Origin: Thermus thermophilus HB8
GTDB taxonomy: Bacteria > Deinococcota > Deinococci > Deinococcales > Thermaceae
Direction: 5' to 3'
Assembly: GCF_000091545.1 (NCBI RefSeq)
Contig: NC_006461.1
Span: 805,564-869,563, forward strand
DNA length: 64,000 nucleotides
Below the pieces are notes generated by a model. It worked only from the letters and a program-made list of their open reading frames with translations, was not told the DNA's origin and ran no database searches. This document shows, one piece after another, positions 56,696-64,000 of the stretch. Made by a program: the position numbers and the translations under genes. How positions within the stretch are numbered: position 1 is the stretch's first letter; each line of letters begins with the position of its first letter.

Positions 56696-57846
56696 GGCGC
56701 GCCCCCCTCGAGGTAGGCCCGGATCCCCTGGGCGATGGCCTGGGCCACGAGGGCGCGGGCCTCCTCCGTTCCCAGCCTTTCCGCCCCCACCTCCAAAAGC
56801 ACCGCCGCCCCGTCCACCCGGGTCAGGGCGTAGGGCCCCTCGGCCTTGACCACGGCGAACCCCTGGGCGGCGAGGGCCCGCTCCAGGGCCAGGGCGAGGC
56901 GGGCGGGGTCCCCGGCGTAGGCCCGAAGGAGCCTCGCCCGTTCCTCGGGAAGGTCGCCGAGGCGGGGGAGGCTTTGGGCGAGGGGGCTCGTCCGGTCCTT
57001 GGGAAGGTAGAGGCGCACCTCACGGCCCCGGGCCATGTGGAGGGAGACCACCACGGAGGCGGTGCGGGCCAGGGCGAGGCGCGCCTCCAGGGGCAGGGTT
57101 TCGTCGCCCTGCCGGGTGAGCCGGGCGCCCGGCAGGAGGGCGGCCACGCGGCGGGCGAGGTCCAGGGCGACCTCCTTCTCCGCCAGCCCCTGGACCTCGA
57201 GGCCCGGGTCCTCCCCGCCGTGCCCCGGGTCCAGGAGGACGGTGGGGGAGGGGAGGGGGAGGGGGGTGAGGCCCACGGCCACCTGGCCGCCCCCGGGGTA
57301 GTAGACCCGCTCCGGGGGGCGGGAGAGGGGGAGGAAGAGGCCCATGGCCTCCTGGACCAGGGAGGGGTGGCTCCCCTGGGCCATGAGGAAGAGGACGCCC
57401 CCGGGCCGCACCACGGCGTTCACCTCCCGGCTGAAGCGGAGGAGGTAGCCTTCGGGCCGGGCCTCCACCTGGAGGAGCCGGGCCCAGGGGAGGTCCAGCT
57501 GGATGCCCACCTGGGCCTGGTAGGAGAGGCCGAGGGCGTCCGCTAGGGGGCGCAGGGGCACGTAGACGCGCCCGTCCTTGCGCCAGGCGGCGAGGCTGGA
57601 GGCGGCCTTGGCCTCGTCCGCTTCCACCGGGAAGGTCCGGTAGCGGGCCCCAAGCCCGAGGGCCACCTGGCCCTCCCCCTGCCAGAGGGCGAGGCCGAGC
57701 CCCCGGGCCACGAGCCCCACCTCCCCGTAGGACACCCCCCGGTTTCCCGGGTAGAGGGCTTCCCCGGTAAGCTCCCCCACCTTCAGGGGCTTGGGGGCCT
57801 GGGCCAGGGCGAAGGCGGCGAGGAAGAGGAGGAAGAGGGCCCTCAT
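56692..57846 (-). CDS. N-acetylmuramoyl-L-alanine amidase (Amidase_3)
   Basis: 384 aa. Signal peptide MRALFLLFLAAFALAQ; residues about 25-170 form a beta-rich region with a copper-amine-oxidase-like/AMIN-like character (VYVPLRPLADALGL); the catalytic domain starts at VLLDPGHGGEDPGLEV with the first zinc His, followed by EKEVALDLARRVAALL (Glu), VSLHMARG (His) and VLLEVGAERLG (catalytic Glu). It cleaves the peptide from MurNAc in peptidoglycan. Operon neighbour of the GerMN protein and SmpB. Confidence 0.93.
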   Translation of the reverse strand: MRALFLLFLAAFALAQAPKPLKVGELTGEALYPGNRGVSYGEVGLVARGLGLALWQGEGQVALGLGARYRTFPVEADEAKAASSLAAWRKDGRVYVPLRPLADALGLSYQAQVGIQLDLPWARLLQVEARPEGYLLRFSREVNAVVRPGGVLFLMAQGSHPSLVQEAMGLFLPLSRPPERVYYPGGGQVAVGLTPLPLPSPTVLLDPGHGGEDPGLEVQGLAEKEVALDLARRVAALLPGARLTRQGDETLPLEARLALARTASVVVSLHMARGREVRLYLPKDRTSPLAQSLPRLGDLPEERARLLRAYAGDPARLALALERALAAQGFAVVKAEGPYALTRVDGAAVLLEVGAERLGTEEARALVAQAIAQGIRAYLEGGAP

Positions 57847-58277
57847 AGCTCCTCCAAGGCGCGGCGCACCGCCTCCTTCTTGTCCTCGCGCCGCTTTTCA
57901 TAAGCCTTCTTCCCCCGGGCGAGGCCCAGGAGGACCTTGGCGTACCCCCGCTCGTTGAAGTAGATCTTGAGGGGGACCAGGGTGAGGCCCTTCTGCTCCA
58001 CCTTGCCGAGAAGCCGCCTAAGCTCGTGCTTGTGCAGGAGGAGCTTCCGCTTCCTCCTCGGGTCCACGTTGGCGTAGGAGCCCTTCTCGTAGGGGGCGAT
58101 GTAGAGGTTTTCCAGGTAAAGCTCGCCGTCCTCAAACCTGGCGAAGCTTCCCGTGAAGTCCACCTTCCCCGCCCTCAGGGACTTCACCTCGGTCCCTTTG
58201 AGGGCGATGCCCGCCTCGTAGGTTTCCAGGATCTCGTAGTCGTGCCGCGCGCGGCGGTTCTCCAGCACGGGGGCCAT
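57843..58277 (-). CDS. smpB: SsrA-binding protein SmpB
   Basis: 144 aa, the T. thermophilus length. RRARHDYEILETYEAGIALKGTEVKSLRAGKVDFTGSFARFEDGELYLENLYIAPYEKGSYANVDPRRKRKLLLHKHELRRL-type blocks are intact, with the basic C-terminal tail (ARGKKAYEKREDKK-like). It delivers tmRNA to stalled ribosomes. tmRNA itself is not in the window. The next gene (amidase) overlaps its stop. Confidence 0.97.
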   Translation of the reverse strand: MAPVLENRRARHDYEILETYEAGIALKGTEVKSLRAGKVDFTGSFARFEDGELYLENLYIAPYEKGSYANVDPRRKRKLLLHKHELRRLLGKVEQKGLTLVPLKIYFNERGYAKVLLGLARGKKAYEKRREDKKEAVRRALEEL

Positions 58278-58278
58278 C

Positions 58279-58985
58279 TTACCAAAGCCGGTAGAGCTCC
58301 TCCCGGCGGTGGCGGAGGAGGGGGTACTTCTTGCGGTAGGCCTCGAGGAAACCCCAGTCGGGCTCGGCGACGAGGAGGCCTTCCTCCTCCCTCCGCGCCA
58401 AGACCCGCCCGTCGGGCGCGACGAAGAGGGAGGGGCTTCCCGTGTCCGCGCGGCTCGCCAGGAAGAGGTAGGCCTGGTTCTCCGCCGCCCGGGCCCGGGC
58501 GAGGACCTCCAAAAGCCCGGCGTACTCCCCGGGCCAGGCCGCCCCCACGAGAAACCCCTGCGCCCCCTTCAGGGCGTAGGCCCGGAAGAGCTCGGGGAAG
58601 TCCAGGTCGTAGCAGAGGGCAAGCCCGAAGGCCCGGCCCTCCCAAGGGAGGAGGAGGGGCCTTTCCCCGGGGCGGAGGCCCTCGTCCCCCTCTTCCCCCT
58701 CCGCCCGGTAGAGGTGGAGCTTGGCGTAGGCGGGGCCTTGGGGGAAGGCTTGCAGGCGGTTTTCTCCTTCCGCGAGGTGCCCCGCGAGGAGGAGAAGCCC
58801 CGCCTCTTCCGCAAGCTCCCTAAGGGCCTGGGGAAGCCCGGGGTCCTCCCGTTTGCCCAGGACGAGCTCGGGGAGGAGCAAAAGCCCCGCCCCCCGCTCC
58901 CGGGCCTCTTGGGCCAGGGGCGGAGGGCCTGGAGGAGCTCCCTTAGGCTTTCCCGCTTGGCCAGGTGGGCCAGGGCGAGGCGCAT
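58279..58985 (-). pseudogene. Carbon-nitrogen hydrolase (nitrilase superfamily), one-base frameshift near the N terminus
   Basis: ATG 58985 opens RLALAHLAKRESLRELLQALRP and then loses frame. One extra C (in the minus-strand C4 run, plus 58917-58920) would continue as LAQEARERGAGLLLLPELVLGKRED to TAG at 58279, for a 235-aa protein. All three catalytic residues are in the downstream frame: Glu in LLPELVLG, Lys in YAKLHLYRAEGE, Cys in LALCYDLDFPELF. A TTG at 58881 could restart translation but would lose the first strand. Sequencing slip or a real mutation; position in the operon is between bioY and smpB. Confidence 0.78.
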
Positions 58986-59590
58986 TACCTCGGGCCCAGG
59001 AAGCGCCAGGCGGTGGGGAAGAGGAGGGCGGCGAGGACCGCCTTCACCAGGTCCCCGGGGATGAAGGGGAAAAGCCCCATGGCGAGGAGGGCGGAGACGC
59101 CCCCGAACTTCCCCGCGCCCATGAGCCAGGCGGCGAGCCAGGGAAGCCCCACGAGGTAGAGGAGGGCGTTCCCCAGGAGCATGGCGAGGAGGGTGCCGAA
59201 GAAGCCCCGGTCCAGGCCGAAGCGCTCCACCAGAAGCCCCACGAGGCCCGCCGCCAGGGGGAAAGCCAGGAGGAACCCTCCGGTGGGCCCTAGGATTTTG
59301 GCGATCCCGCCCGTTCCCCCGGCGAAGACGGGGAGGCCCATGGCCCCCTCCAGGAGGTAGGCGAGGAGGGCGAGGAAGCCCAGGCGGCTTCCCAGGGCCG
59401 CCCCCACCAGGAGGACGCCCAGGGTCTGGCCGGTGATGGGGACCGGGGTGAAGGGGAGGGGGAGGGCGATCTGGGCGGTGAGGGCCACGAAGAGGCTTCC
59501 CACGAGGATGAGGAGGAGGTCCCGGGAAAGGGTCCTTTGGGGCCAAATGGTCTTCATAAGCGGCGTGTAGGGCAACACCTCGGTCTTCAC
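58985..59590 (-). CDS. bioY: Biotin transporter substrate-binding subunit BioY
   Basis: 201 aa from GTG 59590, preceded by AAAGGAGGCG. Six hydrophobic segments; BioY blocks: ALTAQIALPLPFTPVPITGQTLGVLLVGAALGSRLG, GGTGGIAKILGPTGGFLLAFPLAA and the C-terminal FIPGDLVKAVLAALL. It is the S component of an ECF transporter or a solitary biotin transporter; no ECF genes are in the window. First gene of the operon, under a BirA-type operator. TAA overlaps the nitrilase ATG by 1 bp. Confidence 0.95.
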   Translation of the reverse strand: MKTEVLPYTPLMKTIWPQRTLSRDLLLILVGSLFVALTAQIALPLPFTPVPITGQTLGVLLVGAALGSRLGFLALLAYLLEGAMGLPVFAGGTGGIAKILGPTGGFLLAFPLAAGLVGLLVERFGLDRGFFGTLLAMLLGNALLYLVGLPWLAAWLMGAGKFGGVSALLAMGLFPFIPGDLVKAVLAALLFPTAWRFLGPR

Positions 59591-59623
59591 GCTTTCGCCT
59601 CCTTTCCCCGCCCTTGGCGGGTC

Positions 59624-59652
59624 GTCAACCAAGCTATGGGTTTCCGGTTGAC
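59624..59652. promoter_or_regulatory. BirA-type biotin operator over the bioY promoter
   Basis: Inverted repeat GTCAACC (59624-59630), 15 bp, GGTTGAC (59646-59652). Spacing and the AACC...GGTT core agree with BirA repressor operators. On the minus strand TTGACA (59654-59659), 17-bp spacer and TAGCTT (59631-59636) form the bioY promoter, so bound BirA would block it. Confidence 0.7.
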
Positions 59653-59671
59653 GTGTCAAGGCGGGGGCTAA

Positions 59672-60697
<1,026 letters not shown>

Positions 60698-61870
60698 ATG
60701 CGGACCCTTTTGGACCTGGACCCCAAGGGCAAGCGGGTCCTGGTGCGGGTGGACTACAACGTCCCCGTCCAAGACGGGAAGGTCCAGGACGAGACCCGGA
60801 TCCTGGAAAGCCTCCCCACCCTCCGCCACCTCCTCGCCGGGGGGGCTTCCCTCGTCCTCCTCTCCCACCTGGGCCGCCCCAAGGGCCCGGACCCCAAGTA
60901 CTCCCTGGCCCCGGTGGGGGAGGCCTTGAGGGCCCACCTCCCAGAGGCCCGCTTCGCCCCCTTCCCTCCGGGCTCGGAGGAGGCGAGGCGGGAGGCGGAG
61001 GCCCTGAGGCCCGGGGAGGTCCTCCTCCTGGAGAACGTCCGCTTTGAGCCGGGAGAGGAGAAGAACGACCCCGAGCTTTCCGCCCGCTACGCCAGGCTCG
61101 GGGAGGCCTTCGTCCTGGACGCCTTCGGGAGCGCCCACCGGGCCCACGCCAGCGTGGTGGGGGTGGCGAGGCTCCTCCCCGCCTACGCCGGCTTCCTCAT
61201 GGAGAAGGAGGTGAGGGCCCTTTCCCGCCTCCTCAAGGACCCGGAAAGGCCCTACGCCGTGGTGCTGGGCGGGGCCAAGGTCTCGGACAAGATCGGGGTC
61301 ATTGAGAGCCTCCTTCCCCGCATAGACCGCCTCCTCATTGGCGGGGCCATGGCCTTCACCTTCCTCAAGGCCCTAGGGGGAGAGGTGGGGAGGAGCCTGG
61401 TGGAGGAGGACCGGCTGGACCTGGCCAAGGACCTCTTGGGGCGGGCCGAGGCCTTGGGGGTCAGGGTCTACCTCCCCGAAGACGTGGTGGCGGCGGAGCG
61501 CATAGAGGCGGGGGTGGAGACCCGGGTCTTCCCGGCCCGGGCCATCCCCGTCCCCTACATGGGCCTGGACATCGGCCCCAAGACCCGGGAGGCCTTCGCC
61601 CGGGCCCTGGAAGGGGCGAGGACGGTCTTCTGGAACGGGCCCATGGGGGTCTTTGAGGTGCCTCCCTTTGACGAGGGGACCTTGGCCGTGGGGCAGGCCA
61701 TCGCCGCCCTCGAGGGCGCCTTCACCGTGGTGGGCGGGGGCGACTCGGTGGCGGCGGTGAACCGCCTGGGCCTTAAAGAGCGCTTCGGCCACGTCTCCAC
61801 CGGGGGCGGGGCGAGCCTGGAGTTCCTGGAAAAGGGCACCCTGCCCGGCCTCGAGGTCCTGGAAGGCTAA
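60698..61870 (+). CDS. pgk: Phosphoglycerate kinase
   Basis: 390 aa, the T. thermophilus length. [60 protein letters not shown] and the nucleotide-binding [16 protein letters not shown] plus [16 protein letters not shown] are clear. It generates ATP from 1,3-BPG. ATG 60698 starts at the base after the gap stop, so the two are translationally coupled. Confidence 0.97.
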   Translation: MRTLLDLDPKGKRVLVRVDYNVPVQDGKVQDETRILESLPTLRHLLAGGASLVLLSHLGRPKGPDPKYSLAPVGEALRAHLPEARFAPFPPGSEEARREAEALRPGEVLLLENVRFEPGEEKNDPELSARYARLGEAFVLDAFGSAHRAHASVVGVARLLPAYAGFLMEKEVRALSRLLKDPERPYAVVLGGAKVSDKIGVIESLLPRIDRLLIGGAMAFTFLKALGGEVGRSLVEEDRLDLAKDLLGRAEALGVRVYLPEDVVAAERIEAGVETRVFPARAIPVPYMGLDIGPKTREAFARALEGARTVFWNGPMGVFEVPPFDEGTLAVGQAIAALEGAFTVVGGGDSVAAVNRLGLKERFGHVSTGGGASLEFLEKGTLPGLEVLEG

Positions 61871-61889
61871 GGCGCGGGCGTTTAGAATG

Positions 61890-61915
61890 GGCCTGGGGCG
61901 TGGAGGCCCCAGGCC
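61890..61915 (+). promoter_or_regulatory. Hairpin abutting the rbfA start codon, Shine-Dalgarno in its loop
   Basis: GGCCTGGGG (61890-61898), 8-nt loop CGTGGAGG, CCCCAGGCC (61907-61915), then ATG 61916. The loop contains GGAGG (61902-61906), the only Shine-Dalgarno, at 9 nt from ATG. TAGAAT (61883-61888) just upstream could be a -10. A candidate for translational or temperature control. Confidence 0.55.
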
Positions 61916-62203
61916 ATGGCTTACGGCAAGGCCCACCTCGAGGCCCAGTTGAAGCGCGCCCTCGCGGAGGAGATCCAGGCCCTCGAGGACCCCAGGCTCT
62001 TCCTCCTCACCGTGGAGGCGGTGCGCCTTTCCAAGGACGGGAGCGTCCTCTCGGTCTACGTGGAGGCCTTCCGGGAGGAAGAGGGGGCCCTGCGGGCCCT
62101 CTCCCGGGCCGAGCGCCGGCTTGTGGCCGCCCTTGCCCGGAGGGTCCGCATGCGCCGCCTGCCCCGCCTGGAGTTCCTGCCGTGGAGAGCGTCACCCGCA
62201 TAA
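61916..62203 (+). CDS. rbfA: Ribosome-binding factor A
   Basis: 95 aa, the T. thermophilus length. KAHLEAQLKRALAEEIQALEDPRLFLLTVEAVRLSKDGSVLSVYVEAF and the C-terminal VRMRRLPRLEFLP strand match the KH-like fold of RbfA, a 30S maturation and cold-adaptation factor. The downstream thioesterase start overlaps its last 22 bp. The leader hairpin directly upstream holds its Shine-Dalgarno. Confidence 0.94.
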   Translation: MAYGKAHLEAQLKRALAEEIQALEDPRLFLLTVEAVRLSKDGSVLSVYVEAFREEEGALRALSRAERRLVAALARRVRMRRLPRLEFLPWRASPA

Positions 62204-62580
62204 AGGTTCGCTACGCCGAGACGGACCAGATGGGCGTGGTCCACCACTCGGTCTACGCCGTCTACCTGGAGGCGGCCCGGGTGGACTTCCTGGAAAGGGC
62301 CGGCCTTCCCTACCACCGGGTGGAGGCGAGGGGGGTCTTCTTCCCCGTGGTGGAGCTCGGCCTCACCTTCCGCGCCCCCGCCCGCTTCGGGGAGGTGGTG
62401 GAGGTCAGGACCCGCCTCGCGGAGCTCTCCTCCCGGGCCCTCCTCTTCCGCTACCGGGTGGAGCGGGAAGGGGTCCTTTTGGCCGAGGGCTTCACCCGCC
62501 ACCTCTGCCAGGTGGGGGAGAGGGCGGCCCGCATCCCGGAGGACATCTACCGGGCCTTGAGCGTGCTACACTTAAAGTAG
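62182..62580 (+). CDS. 4-hydroxybenzoyl-CoA thioesterase family (YbgC-like) hotdog protein
   Basis: 132 aa from GTG 62182. The catalytic motif RYAETDQMGVVHHSVYAVYLEAARVDFLERAGL has the conserved Asp of the 4HBT/YbgC family and the hotdog helix. An acyl-CoA thioesterase with unsettled physiological substrate; YbgC of other bacteria acts on short acyl-CoAs or acyl-ACP. Overlap with rbfA means translational coupling. No alternative ATG is well placed. Confidence 0.85.
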   Translation: MESVTRIKVRYAETDQMGVVHHSVYAVYLEAARVDFLERAGLPYHRVEARGVFFPVVELGLTFRAPARFGEVVEVRTRLAELSSRALLFRYRVEREGVLLAEGFTRHLCQVGERAARIPEDIYRALSVLHLK

Positions 62581-62589
62581 CATTGGGGC

Positions 62590-63834
62590 ATGGACTTGGA
62601 CGCCTTCACCCTCTTTGAGCGGCACATCAACCCAGGCCTCGCCGGGCTTCTCCGCTTCACCGGGCTAGACCGGGTGGAGTCCCACGCCGAAGGCCCCTAC
62701 GTCTGGGACACCCAGGGCAAGCGCTACCTGGACTTCCTAGGCCTCTACGGCACCCTGAACCTGGGCCACCGCCACCCCAAGGTGGTGGAGGCGGTCAAGC
62801 GGCAGCTTGACCGCATGCCCATGTCGGTGCGGGTCCTGGTCTCGGAGCCCACGGCCAGGCTTGCCGCAAAGCTCGCCGAGATCACCCCGGAGGGCCTGGA
62901 GATGGTCTTCTTCGGCAACTCCGGGGCCGAGGCGGTGGAGGCCGCCATCAAGCTGGCCCGGGCCTACACCGGCAAGCCCGGCATCGTCACCACCCAAGGG
63001 GGGTTCCACGGCAAGACCATGGGGGCGCTCTCCCTCACCCCCAAGCCCGAGTACCAGGACCCCGCAAGGCCCCTCCTCCCCGGGGTCAAGGTGGTGCCCT
63101 ACGGGGACCTAAAGGCCCTGGAGGAGGCCATAGACGAAACGACCGCCGCCGTGATCGTGGAGCCCATCCAGGGGGAAGGGGGCATCCGGGTGCCCCCCGA
63201 GGGGTACCTGAGGGGCGTGCGGGAGCTTACCCGGGAAAAGGGCGTCCTCATGATCGCCGACGAGGTGCAGACCGGCCTCGGCCGCACGGGGAAGCTCTTC
63301 GGGGTGGACTGGGAGGGGGTCTCCCCGGACCTCATGACCCTGGCCAAGGCCCTGGGGGGCGGGGTGATGCCCATCGGGGCCTGCGTGGGGCGGCGGGAGG
63401 TCTTTGAGGTCTTCAAGAATAACCCCCTCTTCCACTCCTCCACCTTCGGGGGGAACCCCCTGGCCGCGGCCGCCGCCCTTGCGGCCATTGAGGTCACCCT
63501 GGAGGAGGACCTCCCGGGGCGGGCCCTGGAGCTCGGCCGCCACCTGATGGAGGGGCTAAAGGTCCTCAAGGAGGAGCACCCCCACCTCATTGAGGACGTG
63601 CGCGGCCGGGGGCTCATGGTGGGCGTGGAGTTCGCGGACGCCGACATCGGCGCCCTGGTGGTGGCGGAGATGGCGGAGAGGGGCGTCCTCACCGCCTTCG
63701 GCCTGAATAACCCCAAGGTGGTCCGCCTCGAGCCCCCCCTGATCATCGGCAAGGAGCACGTGGACGAGGCCCTCGCCGTCTTCGCGGAGGCCCTCAAGGC
63801 TACGGAAAAGGCCCTCGAGGGCCTTCTAGGTTGA
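62590..63834 (+). CDS. Class III aminotransferase (putrescine/ornithine-type)
   Basis: 414 aa. LGLYGTLNLGHRHPKVVEAVKRQLDRMPMS near the N terminus, FFGNSGAEAVEAAIKLARAYTGKPGI, FHGKTMGALSLT, IADEVQTGLGRTGKLFG and the Schiff-base Lys in MTLAKALGGGVMPIGA. It resembles putrescine aminotransferase (YgjG) and acetylornithine-type enzymes more than the GABA-type one at 17.4-18.7 kb; substrate not certain. TAAAGT (62572-62577) at the end of the thioesterase gene may be its -10, 12 nt before ATG 62590. Confidence 0.86.
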   Translation: MDLDAFTLFERHINPGLAGLLRFTGLDRVESHAEGPYVWDTQGKRYLDFLGLYGTLNLGHRHPKVVEAVKRQLDRMPMSVRVLVSEPTARLAAKLAEITPEGLEMVFFGNSGAEAVEAAIKLARAYTGKPGIVTTQGGFHGKTMGALSLTPKPEYQDPARPLLPGVKVVPYGDLKALEEAIDETTAAVIVEPIQGEGGIRVPPEGYLRGVRELTREKGVLMIADEVQTGLGRTGKLFGVDWEGVSPDLMTLAKALGGGVMPIGACVGRREVFEVFKNNPLFHSSTFGGNPLAAAAALAAIEVTLEEDLPGRALELGRHLMEGLKVLKEEHPHLIEDVRGRGLMVGVEFADADIGALVVAEMAERGVLTAFGLNNPKVVRLEPPLIIGKEHVDEALAVFAEALKATEKALEGLLG

Positions 63835-63835
63835 A

Positions 63836-64000
63836 ATGCAGGAAACGCTTTTAGAGTTTTTCAAGAAGACGGGGAGGCCGCACCGGCTGGAGGAGATCCT
63901 GCACCGGTTCGGCCTGGAGAAGCGGGAGGCCAAGGCCCACCTTAAGGCCTTGGTGGCGCGGGGGCTTCTGGAGAAGAAGGGAAGCCGGTACTTCCTGGCC
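63836..64000 (+). CDS. rnr: Ribonuclease R, N-terminal fragment (cut by window end)
   Basis: Fifty-five codons from ATG 63836. ETLLEFFKKTGRPHRLEEILHRFGLEKREAKAHLKALVARGLLEKKGSRY is the N-terminal winged-helix of RNase R (HTH_12), ending at the first base of the cold-shock region to come. The start is 1 bp after the aminotransferase stop, so translation is coupled. RNase R is a 3'-5' exoribonuclease for structured RNA and works with tmRNA decay; smpB lies 5.6 kb away on the other strand. Confidence 0.8.
   Translation, partial: MQETLLEFFKKTGRPHRLEEILHRFGLEKREAKAHLKALVARGLLEKKGSRYFLA

Overview
The window is a contiguous piece of a Thermus chromosome, almost certainly Thermus thermophilus or a very close relative. 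Codon third positions are strongly G/C, genes are tightly packed (ATGA, GTGA and TGATG overlaps throughout), and many proteins have the lengths known for T. thermophilus: EF-Ts of 196 aa with Cys190, S2 of 256 aa, RRF of 185 aa, SerRS of 421 aa, SmpB of 144 aa, RbfA of 95 aa and Pgk of 390 aa. Many genes have a -10 hexamer (TAnnnT) only 5-8 nt before the start codon, the layout of leaderless mRNA common in Deinococcus-Thermus. There are no CRISPR arrays, prophages or rRNA genes, and no gene-free stretch longer than about 200 bp.

Layout. 1-4.6 kb: the end of a thioredoxin-fold gene, then the prkA-yhbH-spoVR kinase/VWA/SpoVR trio on the minus strand. 4.6-6.9 kb: CPBP protease, RAM domain, metallo-beta-lactamase fold and metallophosphoesterase genes. 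6.9-10.8 kb: plus-strand recX, SRPBCC, spoVS, an RsmB-like methyltransferase, proC and a secreted protein. 10.8-17.1 kb: the rpsB-tsf-pyrH-frr-cdsA-dxr-rseP-GT2 cluster (minus), with tRNA-Ala(TGC) diverging from it. 17.3-25.4 kb: metabolic and accessory genes (class III aminotransferase, Nudix, YqeY, ALDH, WD40, chorismate mutase, PIG-L deacetylase), including a frameshifted TPR-like gene and a multiply frameshifted ClC gene. 25.4-30.6 kb: a minus operon DUF554-gatC-serS followed by an N-acylamino-acid racemase/OSBS homologue, a GNAT acyltransferase and an amidohydrolase. 30.6-40.1 kb: mnmD, then envelope glycan and glycolipid genes (polysaccharide deacetylase, MFS, four glycosyltransferases, UDP-galactopyranose mutase), interrupted by one IS630-family element, then pcp. 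40.1-48.7 kb: mfd and a fadB-fadA-fadE beta-oxidation operon. 48.7-52.8 kb: cysS diverging from hslO, then uspA and a Mn2+-type (yybP-ykoY) riboswitch ahead of a membrane zinc peptidase. 52.9-59.6 kb: the bioY-nitrilase(frameshifted)-smpB-amidase-gerMN-smc-mazG operon behind a BirA-type operator. 59.7-64 kb: gap-pgk, rbfA, a thioesterase, an aminotransferase and the start of rnr.

The most striking features are: the IS630 copy, inserted at a TA that serves both as part of one gene's stop codon and as part of the next gene's -10 box, regenerating both and supplying a new -35; the riboswitch upstream of a YugP-type peptidase; divergent leaderless gene pairs whose opposing -10 boxes overlap within 14-21 bp; an Hsp33 with a second Cys4 motif; a hairpin at rbfA with the Shine-Dalgarno sequence in its loop; a racemase/N-acyltransferase gene pair; and four reading frames broken by one-base indels in G/C runs. 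All functional calls rest on motif recognition and context; no database search was run.
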